DNA of 64,000 nucleotides from Arthrobacter sp. zg-Y820 (GTDB taxonomy: Bacteria; Actinomycetota; Actinomycetes; Actinomycetales; Micrococcaceae): positions 1,798,001 to 1,862,000 of the forward strand of contig NZ_CP126247.1 in NCBI RefSeq assembly GCF_030142155.1, in the 5' to 3' direction. Made by a program: the position numbers and the translations under genes. Positions within the stretch are counted from its first letter, which is position 1. Every line of letters begins with the position of its first letter. The notes under the pieces are model-generated. The model made no database searches, was not told where the DNA came from, and saw nothing but the letters and a program-made list of their open reading frames with translations. Positions 42,451-50,552 of the stretch are shown in pieces.

Positions 42451-43062
42451 TCAGGCGGGCGAATCGGTCTGGCGTACGACGTTGGCTGTCGCGAAGTTGC
42501 CAAAGCCCTGAACCAGTTCGCCGGGAGCCAGCCTCAGTCCGCGGGCGAGCCCCGTTCCCCTAAGGACAGCACCGCGCTTCTCCGCCGGATTTGAGCGGAA
42601 GTCTCCGCCGTCGGCGAGAACCACTGAATCCGCTTCGACGGCACCCATGATCTGTGAGCCGGTGCCAAGCACTGACCGGCCGGTCACCACGGGCCCGTTG
42701 GCCAGCCGTGCGCCGTCGCCCACTGCCACGGCATGGGTCCGGCCCGCCTTGAGCTGGACTCCGCCGGGCCCCAGCGTGATTTCGGAGCCCAGGAGGAGCA
42801 TTCCACCGTGCTCGGCGGTGAGAAAGGTGCCTGGATGGAAAACATTCCGGTGTCCGATAACGCAGGAACTCTGGTCATCCACCTGGATAACCACTCCGGG
42901 ATACAGCACATTGCCTTCGCCGAGCTGAGCTCTTCGTGAAATCAAGGTCGATGACGGGTCGAGTATCTGCTGGGTAGCGCACAGCTGCAGGACTTCCGCG
43001 ACGGTGAGGAATCCTAAATCCTGGCGAATGCTGTCGGCATCGGTTCGCTGAGGCGCTGGCAT
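42451..43062 (-). CDS. hexapeptide-repeat (left-handed beta-helix) protein
   Basis: ATG at 43062 gives 203 residues. After a short N-terminal helix the chain shows repeated hexapeptide-like turns (ISRRAQLGEGNVLYPGVVIQ, IGHRNVFHPGTFL, LGSEITLGPGGVQL, VGDGARLANGPVV). This suggests a left-handed beta-helix as in acyl- and sugar-nucleotidyltransferases such as GlmU. No nucleotide-binding N-terminal domain is present, so it could be an acetyltransferase-like or scaffold protein. The role is unknown. Confidence 0.65.
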   Translation of the reverse strand: MPAPQRTDADSIRQDLGFLTVAEVLQLCATQQILDPSSTLISRRAQLGEGNVLYPGVVIQVDDQSSCVIGHRNVFHPGTFLTAEHGGMLLLGSEITLGPGGVQLKAGRTHAVAVGDGARLANGPVVTGRSVLGTGSQIMGAVEADSVVLADGGDFRSNPAEKRGAVLRGTGLARGLRLAPGELVQGFGNFATANVVRQTDSPA

Positions 43063-43311
43063 AATTCTTCTCTTCTTTCGTGATCTGGCCGGATCGCAAT
43101 ATATCAACGCGCTGGGAGCACTCTTAGCCTACCGTCCTTGCCCGGGTGCTGCGGCGGCAGAACGCCCGGCGGCGCGGAAGTCGGCCGCTCGGCGGGCAGG
43201 TTCGGTGCCGACGGAAACAAAAGGCGTGAAAAGACACGAAAAATCATCCCCGGTGAAATGCAACCTGGTCCCGGCGAATTCATCAGGTGATGCTCCGGGA
43301 CGGCAGGCGGG

Positions 43312-43956
43312 CTAGGACCGCAGATAGGCCAGGGCAGCCAGGACCCGACGGTGCCCGTTGTCCAGCGGCGAAAGTCCCAGCTTCGCGAAGATGTTGCCAA
43401 TATGCTTGCTGACGGCGGTCTCTGAGACTGAAATTGCCTGCGCAATGGCGGCATTGCCGAGCCCCTCGGCCACCAGCCCCAGCACCTCGAATTCCCGCGG
43501 GGTCAGCGACCGAATGGGATCCTGGGTGCTGCGTCGGCTGAACAGCTGCGCAATGACCTCCGGGTCCATCACCGTTCCGCCGTCCAGCACCCGCTTTAGG
43601 CCGTCCACAAAGTCGCCGACCTTGCCCACACGTTCCTTGAGCAGGTAGCCCACGCCCTGCGCGCCGGAGGCAAGCAACCGCCCGGCGTAGCGGTCCTCCA
43701 CATAGGCGGAGAGGACGAGCACGGGAAAATTGGGCACCCGGGAGCGGAGTTCCAAGGCCGCACGCAGGCCTTCATTGGTGTACGACGGCGGCATCCGCAC
43801 GTCCAGCACCGCACCGTCGGCGCTCCCCGGCTCAAAGGCCGCAAGCAGGTCCTCGGCGTTGTCGGCGGAACCGACCACCTCGAATCCTTCGCCCTGCAGC
43901 AGCAGTTCCAAGCCCGCCCGCAGAAGGGCGTCGTCTTCGGCTATCAGAAGGCGCAT
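43312..43956 (-). CDS. NarL/LuxR-family response regulator
   Basis: The 214-residue protein has a receiver domain (LIAEDDALLRAGLELLL, phospho-Asp in AVLDVRMPP, LSAY, LLKERV) and a LuxR-type helix-turn-helix (LTPREFEVLGLVAEGLGNAAIAQAISVSETAVSKHIGNIFAKLGL). It overlaps the upstream kinase gene by 13 bases. The pair is divergent from the MacB-like ABC operon, separated by a palindrome that I infer is its binding site. Confidence 0.93.
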   Translation of the reverse strand: MRLLIAEDDALLRAGLELLLQGEGFEVVGSADNAEDLLAAFEPGSADGAVLDVRMPPSYTNEGLRAALELRSRVPNFPVLVLSAYVEDRYAGRLLASGAQGVGYLLKERVGKVGDFVDGLKRVLDGGTVMDPEVIAQLFSRRSTQDPIRSLTPREFEVLGLVAEGLGNAAIAQAISVSETAVSKHIGNIFAKLGLSPLDNGHRRVLAALAYLRS

Positions 43957-45239
43957 GGCAGTTCTACCCTCACAACAGTGGGCCCTCCGTCGGGGCTGGC
44001 CAGGACCAGCTTGCCGCCGAAGGCCGCCGCCCGCCGGGCGATCCCGGCCAGTCCCGTGCCCGAGCGGCCGGCGGCCTCAGCCGACCCTGCGGTCTCAGGC
44101 GAACCTGCCCGCGCGCCGCCTCGGCCGTCGTCGTTCACTTGGATCACCAGAATGTCCTCCCGCGGCGATGATTCGGTTTGCAGAACCACGTCAATCCGTG
44201 ACGCGTCGGCGTGCTTTGCCGCGTTGGTCAGGGCTTCAGCGAGGACAAAGTACGCTGCCGCCTCCACCGCGGCGGGAGCCCGCCGCAGGCCGCTGGTATT
44301 CAGGGAACACGGAACCGGTGACCGGCTGGTCAGCGAAGCGGCGGCCCCGCCCAGCCCCAGTTCGTCCAGGACCGGCGGATAAATATCGTGTACTGCCGCC
44401 CGCAGGCCGGCCAGGGCTTCGGCGGCGGCATCCTGCGCGCGCCCAAGAAAAGGCATTGCCGCCGCCGGATCCGTTTCGGCAGCCCGCTGTGCCAGCCCGA
44501 GCATCATGACGACGCCGACGAGGCGGTTCTGCGCGCCGTCGTGCAGTTCCCGCTCGATGCGCCGCAGTTCCGCCGCGTGGGCGGCGAGGGCATTGGCCCG
44601 GGCAGCGGACAGGTCGGAGATGCGCCGGGACAGCTCCGCGAACCGCCGGGGGGACAGAATGCCCAGGGTTGCGTCGCTGATCCGTCGCGCCATCCAGGGC
44701 AGCAGCAGCCAGGCGGCGACGGCGTAGCCCAGTCCCAGCAGGATCATCAGGAGGGCGTCGGTCCAACTTGTGACGGCGACTGTCAGCTCCAGCGGCGCTT
44801 CCGGCGGAAACAGGGGCCAGAAGGGGGCGGCCACCACGTACAGCACCGCACCAACGGGCAGCGCGAGAGCGAGGGCGGCGGCCGGCACGGCAAACGCGCA
44901 GTGGAACAGAAGCCAGGCCACATCACGGCGAGTCTCCGGAGAGCTGAGCAGGGCGGCCAGCTCAGTGAAGGAGTGCCGGCCGGTGAGGCGGCGCCGGTCA
45001 AACGGAAGAACCGCGGAAGAGAATCCGGCTGCGCGTCCCTGCGCCCGGGCGGCCACCCGGTTGAGCATTTCCAGGAGGCTCGGAACGGCGTACAGGCCCA
45101 CGCCCAGGGCGACGAACGGAAGCAACACGATGCCGGCGAGCAGGATGCCCAGCGACGCCAGCCAATACCCGCCCTCGCACACCAGGAACCGCAAATCCCG
45201 GGCACGGGTCTCCAGACTGGTTCTGCTCGGGAAGCTCAC
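43944..45239 (-). CDS. HisKA_3-type sensor histidine kinase
   Basis: The 431-residue kinase has an N-terminal sensor of four to six membrane helices with little external loop, the dimerisation/phospho-acceptor box RRIERELHDGAQNRLVGVVM, and a compact ATPase domain (EALTNAAKHADAS, VNDDGRGG, GTGLAGIARRAAAFGG). This is the DesK/LiaS-like arrangement, which often senses membrane or envelope stress. CATAAT ends about seven bases before the GTG start, suggesting a leaderless transcript. Confidence 0.92.
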   Translation of the reverse strand: MSFPSRTSLETRARDLRFLVCEGGYWLASLGILLAGIVLLPFVALGVGLYAVPSLLEMLNRVAARAQGRAAGFSSAVLPFDRRRLTGRHSFTELAALLSSPETRRDVAWLLFHCAFAVPAAALALALPVGAVLYVVAAPFWPLFPPEAPLELTVAVTSWTDALLMILLGLGYAVAAWLLLPWMARRISDATLGILSPRRFAELSRRISDLSAARANALAAHAAELRRIERELHDGAQNRLVGVVMMLGLAQRAAETDPAAAMPFLGRAQDAAAEALAGLRAAVHDIYPPVLDELGLGGAAASLTSRSPVPCSLNTSGLRRAPAAVEAAAYFVLAEALTNAAKHADASRIDVVLQTESSPREDILVIQVNDDGRGGARAGSPETAGSAEAAGRSGTGLAGIARRAAAFGGKLVLASPDGGPTVVRVELPCAF

Positions 45240-45273
45240 CCGTTGAATTATGCCCGACGCCGAAACGGCTGTC

Positions 45274-45291
45274 GGTATAGCCAGCTATACC
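45274..45291. promoter_or_regulatory. perfect palindromic operator between two-component and ABC genes
   Basis: GGTATAGC-CA-GCTATACC, with 8-bp perfect arms, lies in the 187-base divergent region. Its TATA-containing arms could overlap promoter elements for either direction. Autoregulation and activation of the ABC operon by the NarL-type regulator is the natural reading. Confidence 0.6.
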
Positions 45292-45426
45292 CCGGATTGG
45301 GGTGCTGGCTGTATCGGACCTCGGGTTCGTCCTCCGTAGCGTCGAAGGCAGCACCTGCACCGCGGATCACAACCTCCGTTGAAGACCTCCACCGCCGATA
45401 AGAACCGCCGACCAAGGGATGAACCC

Positions 45427-46182
45427 ATGTTTTCCGATGCCGCAGAATTCTCCGGCCCCGCTGCCCTGCAGCTGCAGGGCGTGTCCAAAAGCTACCGTTC
45501 CGGCACCGCGGGCGTGCCGGCCCTGCGGGAGGTGTCGCTGGCCGTTCCGGCCGGAACCTTCACCGCGGTCATGGGGCCCTCCGGGTCCGGCAAAAGCACG
45601 CTGCTGCAGTGCGCCGCCGGTCTGGACACGCCGGACAGCGGCCGTGTCCTGCTGGGCACCACCGAGATTTCGCGCCTGGGCAGCAAGGCACTGACCCGCT
45701 TCCGCCGGGATCATGTCGGCTTCGTGTTCCAGTCCTACAACCTGCTGCCCCAACTGTCAGTGGTCCGGAACGTCACGCTGCCGCTGCTGCTGGCCGGGCG
45801 CGGCACCGACTCCGCCTGGCTCGACTACGTTATGGACGCCGTGGGTCTGGCCGGGCTGGGGGAGCGGAAGCCGCAGGAACTCTCCGGCGGGCAGCAGCAG
45901 AGGGCGGCGATCGCGCGGGCGCTGATTACCCGCCCGGACGCTGTTTTCGCCGACGAACCCACCGGCGCTTTGGACTCCGGCACGGCACGCCAGGTGCTGG
46001 ACCTGCTGCGGCACACCGTCTCGGTCCTGGGACAGACGGTTGTCATGGTCACCCATGATCCGGTGGCGGCCGGCTCTGCTGACACAGTCATTTTCCTCGC
46101 CGACGGACGCCTCGACGGCAGCATGAGCGGTGCCACCGCCCGCGACGTCACCGAACGCATGGCCTACCTGGGGGAGCGCTGA
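45427..46182 (+). CDS. MacB/LolD-type ABC transporter ATP-binding protein
   Basis: ATG at 45427 with AAGGGA upstream gives 251 residues. Walker A GPSGSGKST (about residue 52), FVFQSYNLLPQLSVVRNVTL (Q-loop), signature LSGGQQQRAAIARAL and Walker B VFADEPTGALD are all intact. The PTGALDS form is typical of the LolD/MacB group that energises FtsX-like permeases. It partners the permease starting one base after its stop. Confidence 0.93.
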   Translation: MFSDAAEFSGPAALQLQGVSKSYRSGTAGVPALREVSLAVPAGTFTAVMGPSGSGKSTLLQCAAGLDTPDSGRVLLGTTEISRLGSKALTRFRRDHVGFVFQSYNLLPQLSVVRNVTLPLLLAGRGTDSAWLDYVMDAVGLAGLGERKPQELSGGQQQRAAIARALITRPDAVFADEPTGALDSGTARQVLDLLRHTVSVLGQTVVMVTHDPVAAGSADTVIFLADGRLDGSMSGATARDVTERMAYLGER

Positions 46183-46183
46183 C

Positions 46184-48670
46184 ATGTTTGCTCTTGCCAA
46201 AGCATCCATCCGGCACCACCGCGGCGGATTCGCCGGGGTTTTTGTGGCCGTGTTCCTGTGCGCCGGGCTCATCACGGCCATGGGCGTCCTCATCGAAACC
46301 GGGCTTCGCGGCGGCACGGCCCCGCAGCGGCTGCAGGGCGCCGACGTCGTAGTGGGCGCCCCGCAGGCGCTGCCGGTGGTGGAGGACATGGACGCCCCCT
46401 TCGCCGAACGCGTCCTGCTTCCCTCCGGTGCGGTCGCTGACATACGCGCCGTTCCCGGGGTGGAACGGGCGGTGGGCACCATCGAGCTTCCGCTGGCCAC
46501 CACGGACGGTACGGCGGTTTCCGCGGCTGCCTGGGAATCGGCTGCCCTGGCACCGTACAGGCTGTCCTCCGGGAAGCCTCCGCAGCAGGCCACCGACGTG
46601 GTGGTGGACGGCTCCTTTGAAGCGGTTCCGGGCAGCCGGCTCGTCCTTGCCCACGGCGGCGTTCCAACGGAATACACGGTGTCCGGCATCGCCGCCCCGG
46701 AGGCGGGGGATACCGGCTCGGCGTCCCCCGCCGTCTTCTTCAGCTCCGCGGGCGCGGCGGCCCTGTGGCCGCACGGCGAGACGGTGGCGACGGTGGGCGT
46801 GATAACCGAGCCCGGCGTCGAGCCGAAACAGCTCGCGGCTGCCATCGAGGCGCAGGTGACGGGCGTCGTGGGCTACATCGGCGACCGGCGCGGTGACGTG
46901 GAGAACCTCGGCGGATCGGCTGCCCGGTCCGCGCTGCTGCTGTTCAGCGGCTCGTTGGCCGGGGTGGCCCTGATGACCGCGGTCTTTGTCACCGCGGGCA
47001 CCCTCTCGCTGTCCGTCCTGGGGCGCCGGCGGGAGTTCGCGATGCTGCGGGCCGTCGGGGCCGGGGCAAACCAGACACTGGGCATCGTGGTCCGTGAAGT
47101 CCTGCTGGTTTCCGGCGCCGCTGCCGTCCTGGGTGCGGTTCCCGGCTACTGGCTTGCCGGTTTCCTGGGGGAGCGGTTCACTGCGGCCGACGTCCTTCCG
47201 GAATACTTCCAGCTGGCCTTCAGTCCGCTTCCGGCGCTCGCCGCTGTCCTGATCAGCATCGCCGCAGCGGTCGCTGCCTCGCTCGTCGCCGCCCGCGGAA
47301 CGGTCCGCGCGGCACCCACAACAGCGCTGCGTGAGGCGGTAACGGAGAAATCCTCTCTGGGCCGTGGGCGCGTCATCACCGGCCTGACCCTGCTGGGCGG
47401 GGGTTTGTTCGCGTCAGCGGTGCCGGTTGCCGTTCCGGGCGCCGCAGGATTGGCCGCGGCGGCCTCCGGCATCCTGCTCCTGGTGATCGGCGCCGGCGTC
47501 CTCGGCCCCTGGCTGGTGACCGGCGCGCTGAAACTGGTGCAACCACTAATGCGCCGCCACGCCTCCGCTTCCCTGGTCCTGGCGGAGGCCGCTGCCAGCG
47601 CTTTCCCGCGCCGACTCGCCGCAGGGATCGTTCCCCTGACGCTGGCGATTGCGCTCGGATCGGTGCAGTTCTTTATGCCGGCCACGATTGAAACGGAGGC
47701 CAAGCGGCAGTCCGGCGACGGAATGGTGGCCGGGTACCTGGTCAGCGCACCGGGTTCGGGGATCTCCAACGAGCTCGCCGAAACGGTGGCTGCGGTCCCC
47801 GGGGTGGGAACCGTCTCACCGGTGGCCCGTTCCGCCATCCTCGCCGAAACCCGGTTCCTGGGAATGGAGGACGGCATGCAGTCCTACGCCGTTCAGGGCC
47901 TGACGCCGCAGGATCTGCACGGTGCCCTGGACCTCGATGTGCGGGAGGGGTCCCTGGACCGGCTGGCCGATCCGGGAACCGTAGCCCTGAGCGCGGACCT
48001 GGCCCGGGAATCCGGCACGGCGCCGGGCGGGGAGTTTTCCTTCCACTACGGCGACGGAACCAAGGCGACCGCCGTCGTCGTCGCCACCTACGAGCGGGGA
48101 CTGGGGTTCGGCGACGTCGCGGTGGCCAATGACACGCTGCGCAGCCACATCACCACTGGCCTGAACGACTACTTGCTGGTCACCGCTGAGCCGGGAACGG
48201 ATCCCGGGGGACTGAACGCCGCGGTCAGCGATCTTGGCCTGACAATCCTGGACCGGGAGGAGCTCGGCGCTGCCGGAGCCGCGGAGCGGAACGCCGAGTC
48301 GTGGGTTTCCATTCTGGCGATGCTGGTCCTGCTGGGATATCTGGGCGTGTCAGTGGTCAACACTCTGGTGATGGCAACGGCCCGGCGCCGGCCCGAGATG
48401 CTGCTGCTGCGCACCTTAGGGGCCTCGGACGCGCAGCTGCGCCGGATGACCGGGCTGGAATCGGTTGCGGTGGCGGGAATCGCCGTCGTGCTGGGAACGG
48501 CGCTCGCAGTGCCGCCGCTGATGGGCATTGCGGTCAGTGTCTCCGGGCAGCCGTTGCCGACCATTCCGCCGCTGGCCTATCTGCTGCTCATTGGCGCAAC
48601 GGCGGTCCTGGGGACGGGATCCATCGCGGTGGCCACGCGTGCCGCGCTGCGGCCGGAGCGGGCCGGCTGA
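46184..48670 (+). CDS. FtsX-like ABC transporter permease
   Basis: The 828-residue permease starts at ATG 46184. It has an N-terminal helix, a large extracytoplasmic MacB-like domain, and two FtsX domains. The first has GVALMTAVFVTAGTLSLSVLGRRREFAMLRAVGA; the second is near the C-terminus, with YLGVSVVNTLVMATARRRPEMLLLRTLGAS. Such mechanotransmission transporters pump peptides, antibiotics or lipids, or give resistance to envelope-active compounds. Linkage to a LiaS/DesK-type kinase fits that role. Confidence 0.92.
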   Translation: MFALAKASIRHHRGGFAGVFVAVFLCAGLITAMGVLIETGLRGGTAPQRLQGADVVVGAPQALPVVEDMDAPFAERVLLPSGAVADIRAVPGVERAVGTIELPLATTDGTAVSAAAWESAALAPYRLSSGKPPQQATDVVVDGSFEAVPGSRLVLAHGGVPTEYTVSGIAAPEAGDTGSASPAVFFSSAGAAALWPHGETVATVGVITEPGVEPKQLAAAIEAQVTGVVGYIGDRRGDVENLGGSAARSALLLFSGSLAGVALMTAVFVTAGTLSLSVLGRRREFAMLRAVGAGANQTLGIVVREVLLVSGAAAVLGAVPGYWLAGFLGERFTAADVLPEYFQLAFSPLPALAAVLISIAAAVAASLVAARGTVRAAPTTALREAVTEKSSLGRGRVITGLTLLGGGLFASAVPVAVPGAAGLAAAASGILLLVIGAGVLGPWLVTGALKLVQPLMRRHASASLVLAEAAASAFPRRLAAGIVPLTLAIALGSVQFFMPATIETEAKRQSGDGMVAGYLVSAPGSGISNELAETVAAVPGVGTVSPVARSAILAETRFLGMEDGMQSYAVQGLTPQDLHGALDLDVREGSLDRLADPGTVALSADLARESGTAPGGEFSFHYGDGTKATAVVVATYERGLGFGDVAVANDTLRSHITTGLNDYLLVTAEPGTDPGGLNAAVSDLGLTILDREELGAAGAAERNAESWVSILAMLVLLGYLGVSVVNTLVMATARRRPEMLLLRTLGASDAQLRRMTGLESVAVAGIAVVLGTALAVPPLMGIAVSVSGQPLPTIPPLAYLLLIGATAVLGTGSIAVATRAALRPERAG

Positions 48671-48794
48671 TTTTGGCCGGTACGATCAGGAGCGGTGCCA
48701 CCGCCGGTACCGTCGAAACCCTGAACCTGGTGCTCGACGACGTCGTCCCGCAGCCACAGACGGCCGTTAGCACGCTCTCCCAGAAAGAATTACG

Positions 48795-48833
48795 CTGCTC
48801 CGGAGCCCGGCAGGCCGCCGGTTTCCGGAGCAG
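48795..48833 (+). promoter_or_regulatory. hairpin masking the ribosome-binding site
   Basis: Perfect 10-bp arms CTGCTCCGGA and TCCGGAGCAG enclose a further CCGGC/GCCGG stem, 10 bases before the ATG at 48843. The right arm contains the only Shine-Dalgarno-like GGAG, so folding would block translation. The 172-base gap 48671-48842 holds no gene. Confidence 0.5.
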
Positions 48834-48842
48834 GCCACTGTC

Positions 48843-50552
48843 ATGACCTTCCAAACTTCTCCCGCCGCAGCCACGTCAGCAGCCGCCGCAGCAGCCACCT
48901 CCGGGCGGCAGCTGCTGCGCGCGGGCCTGCGCCGCAACCGCCGACGCCTCGTCCTTTCCTCACTGCTGATCATGGGGCACCAAACCTGCGAAGCGCTGGT
49001 CCCCGTGGCAATCGGCTGGACGGTGGACCTGGCGGTCGTGAGCCGGAACCCCGGAGTGCTGGTGCTCTGCCTGGCGGCGCTGACCGCGTTGTTCCTCACC
49101 CTGACCATGTGCTGGCGCTGGGCCGCGCGGTACGCCTACGGCGCCGCCCAGGACGAAGCGCACACGCTCCGTTCCGAGCTGGCCGGGCACTTCCTCCGGC
49201 ACCGGCCGCGGGGAGCTTCCCGGCCCCGGGGCGAACTGCTGTCCATCTCCACGTCCGACGCCGATGTGGCCTCCCAGGCGGTTGCCTATGTCTCCGGACT
49301 CTGGGGCGCGGCCGCCGCCCTGGCTGTCAGCTGCGGCGTCCTGCTCAGCATCGACGTCCGGCTGGGGCTGCTGCTGGTGGGAGTCGCCGTGGGAATTACC
49401 GTCGGGCTGAACCTCGTCTCTCCGCTGCTGTCCCGGCGCACCGCCGCACAGCAGGAAAGCCTGGCCGCCACGTCCGCGCTGGCCGCTGACCTGCTCGGCG
49501 GGCTGCGCGCGCTGCACGGCCTCGGCGCGCAGCAGCAGGCGGCCGCCAGATACCGGAACGTGAGCCGCCGGGCGCTGGCGGACGGCATCCGCTCCGGCAA
49601 TACCCGGGCCGTCCAGCTGGCCGCGACCGCGCTGGGCAGCACCCTGGTTCTTGCGGTGGCCGTGGCTGCAGCCGGCCTGCTGGCCCTGCGCGGAGAGATC
49701 TCGCTGGGCGGCTTCATCGCTGCGGTTGGCGCGGCGCAGTTCATTGCCGAACCGCTCGGCCACGTGGGGATGTTCCTGCAGCAGCGGGCCGCCGCACATG
49801 CCGGTGCCGACCGGATCGCCGCAGTGCATGCCGAGCCCGACGCCGAGCCTTCCAGCGGCTCGGACCAGCCGTTCCGTGACCAGCTCGTTCCGGATCTCTC
49901 CATCCGCACCGCTGACGGCCGGGAGCTGCTGCACCTGAAACCGGGTGAAATGGTGGGCCTGGTTGCCGATGCGCAGAGCGTTGAGCTGCTCTACGGTCTG
50001 ATCGGCTCCGCGGTGCCCACATCCCGAGTCCATCTGGAGCCCCACCACTGCGACCTCTTCGCCGGAACTGTTGCGTCGAACCTGGCCCTCGCGGGGACGG
50101 GCGCGGGGACAGGCGCCGGGTCAGACACCTTCGCCGCCGAAACACGCCGGATGGCGGCAGCCCTGGCAGCCGCCCACGCCCACGACGTGGTGGCTGCCCT
50201 CGACGACGGTCTGGACTCACGCGTCACCGAGCGGGGGCTTTCCTTCTCCGGGGGCCAGCGGCAGCGCCTGGCACTGGCCCGGGCGCTTCACGCCGATCCG
50301 CCGCTGCTGGTGCTGAGCGATCCCACCAGTGCCGTGGATTCCGTCACGGAGCAGAGCATTGCCCGCGGCATTCGAAGCCTGCGCCACGGCCGGGACGGCG
50401 GAAGGGTCACCGTGGTGGCAACCGCCAGTCCGGCCCTGCTGGCGCTGACCGACCGTGTCGTCCTGCTGCGCGGCGGACACGTGGTTGCCGCCGGCACCCA
50501 CCTTGAACTGCTGGATGGCAGCTCCGACTACCGAAAGGCGGTGCTGCGATGA
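48843..50552 (+). CDS. ABC exporter half-transporter with degenerate ATP site
   Basis: The 569-residue protein has an N-terminal six-helix exporter membrane domain and a C-terminal nucleotide domain. That domain lacks Walker A: the expected loop reads GEMVGLVADAQSVELLYGL (about residue 368) with no GKS/T. Its signature is intact (LSFSGGQRQRLALARAL, about 465), but Walker B is LLVLSDPTSAVD, with the Asp-Glu pair replaced by Ser-Asp. It must therefore work as a heterodimer, contributing the signature to the catalytic site of the following gene product, which it overlaps by ATGA. Confidence 0.9.
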   Translation: MTFQTSPAAATSAAAAAATSGRQLLRAGLRRNRRRLVLSSLLIMGHQTCEALVPVAIGWTVDLAVVSRNPGVLVLCLAALTALFLTLTMCWRWAARYAYGAAQDEAHTLRSELAGHFLRHRPRGASRPRGELLSISTSDADVASQAVAYVSGLWGAAAALAVSCGVLLSIDVRLGLLLVGVAVGITVGLNLVSPLLSRRTAAQQESLAATSALAADLLGGLRALHGLGAQQQAAARYRNVSRRALADGIRSGNTRAVQLAATALGSTLVLAVAVAAAGLLALRGEISLGGFIAAVGAAQFIAEPLGHVGMFLQQRAAAHAGADRIAAVHAEPDAEPSSGSDQPFRDQLVPDLSIRTADGRELLHLKPGEMVGLVADAQSVELLYGLIGSAVPTSRVHLEPHHCDLFAGTVASNLALAGTGAGTGAGSDTFAAETRRMAAALAAAHAHDVVAALDDGLDSRVTERGLSFSGGQRQRLALARALHADPPLLVLSDPTSAVDSVTEQSIARGIRSLRHGRDGGRVTVVATASPALLALTDRVVLLRGGHVVAAGTHLELLDGSSDYRKAVLR

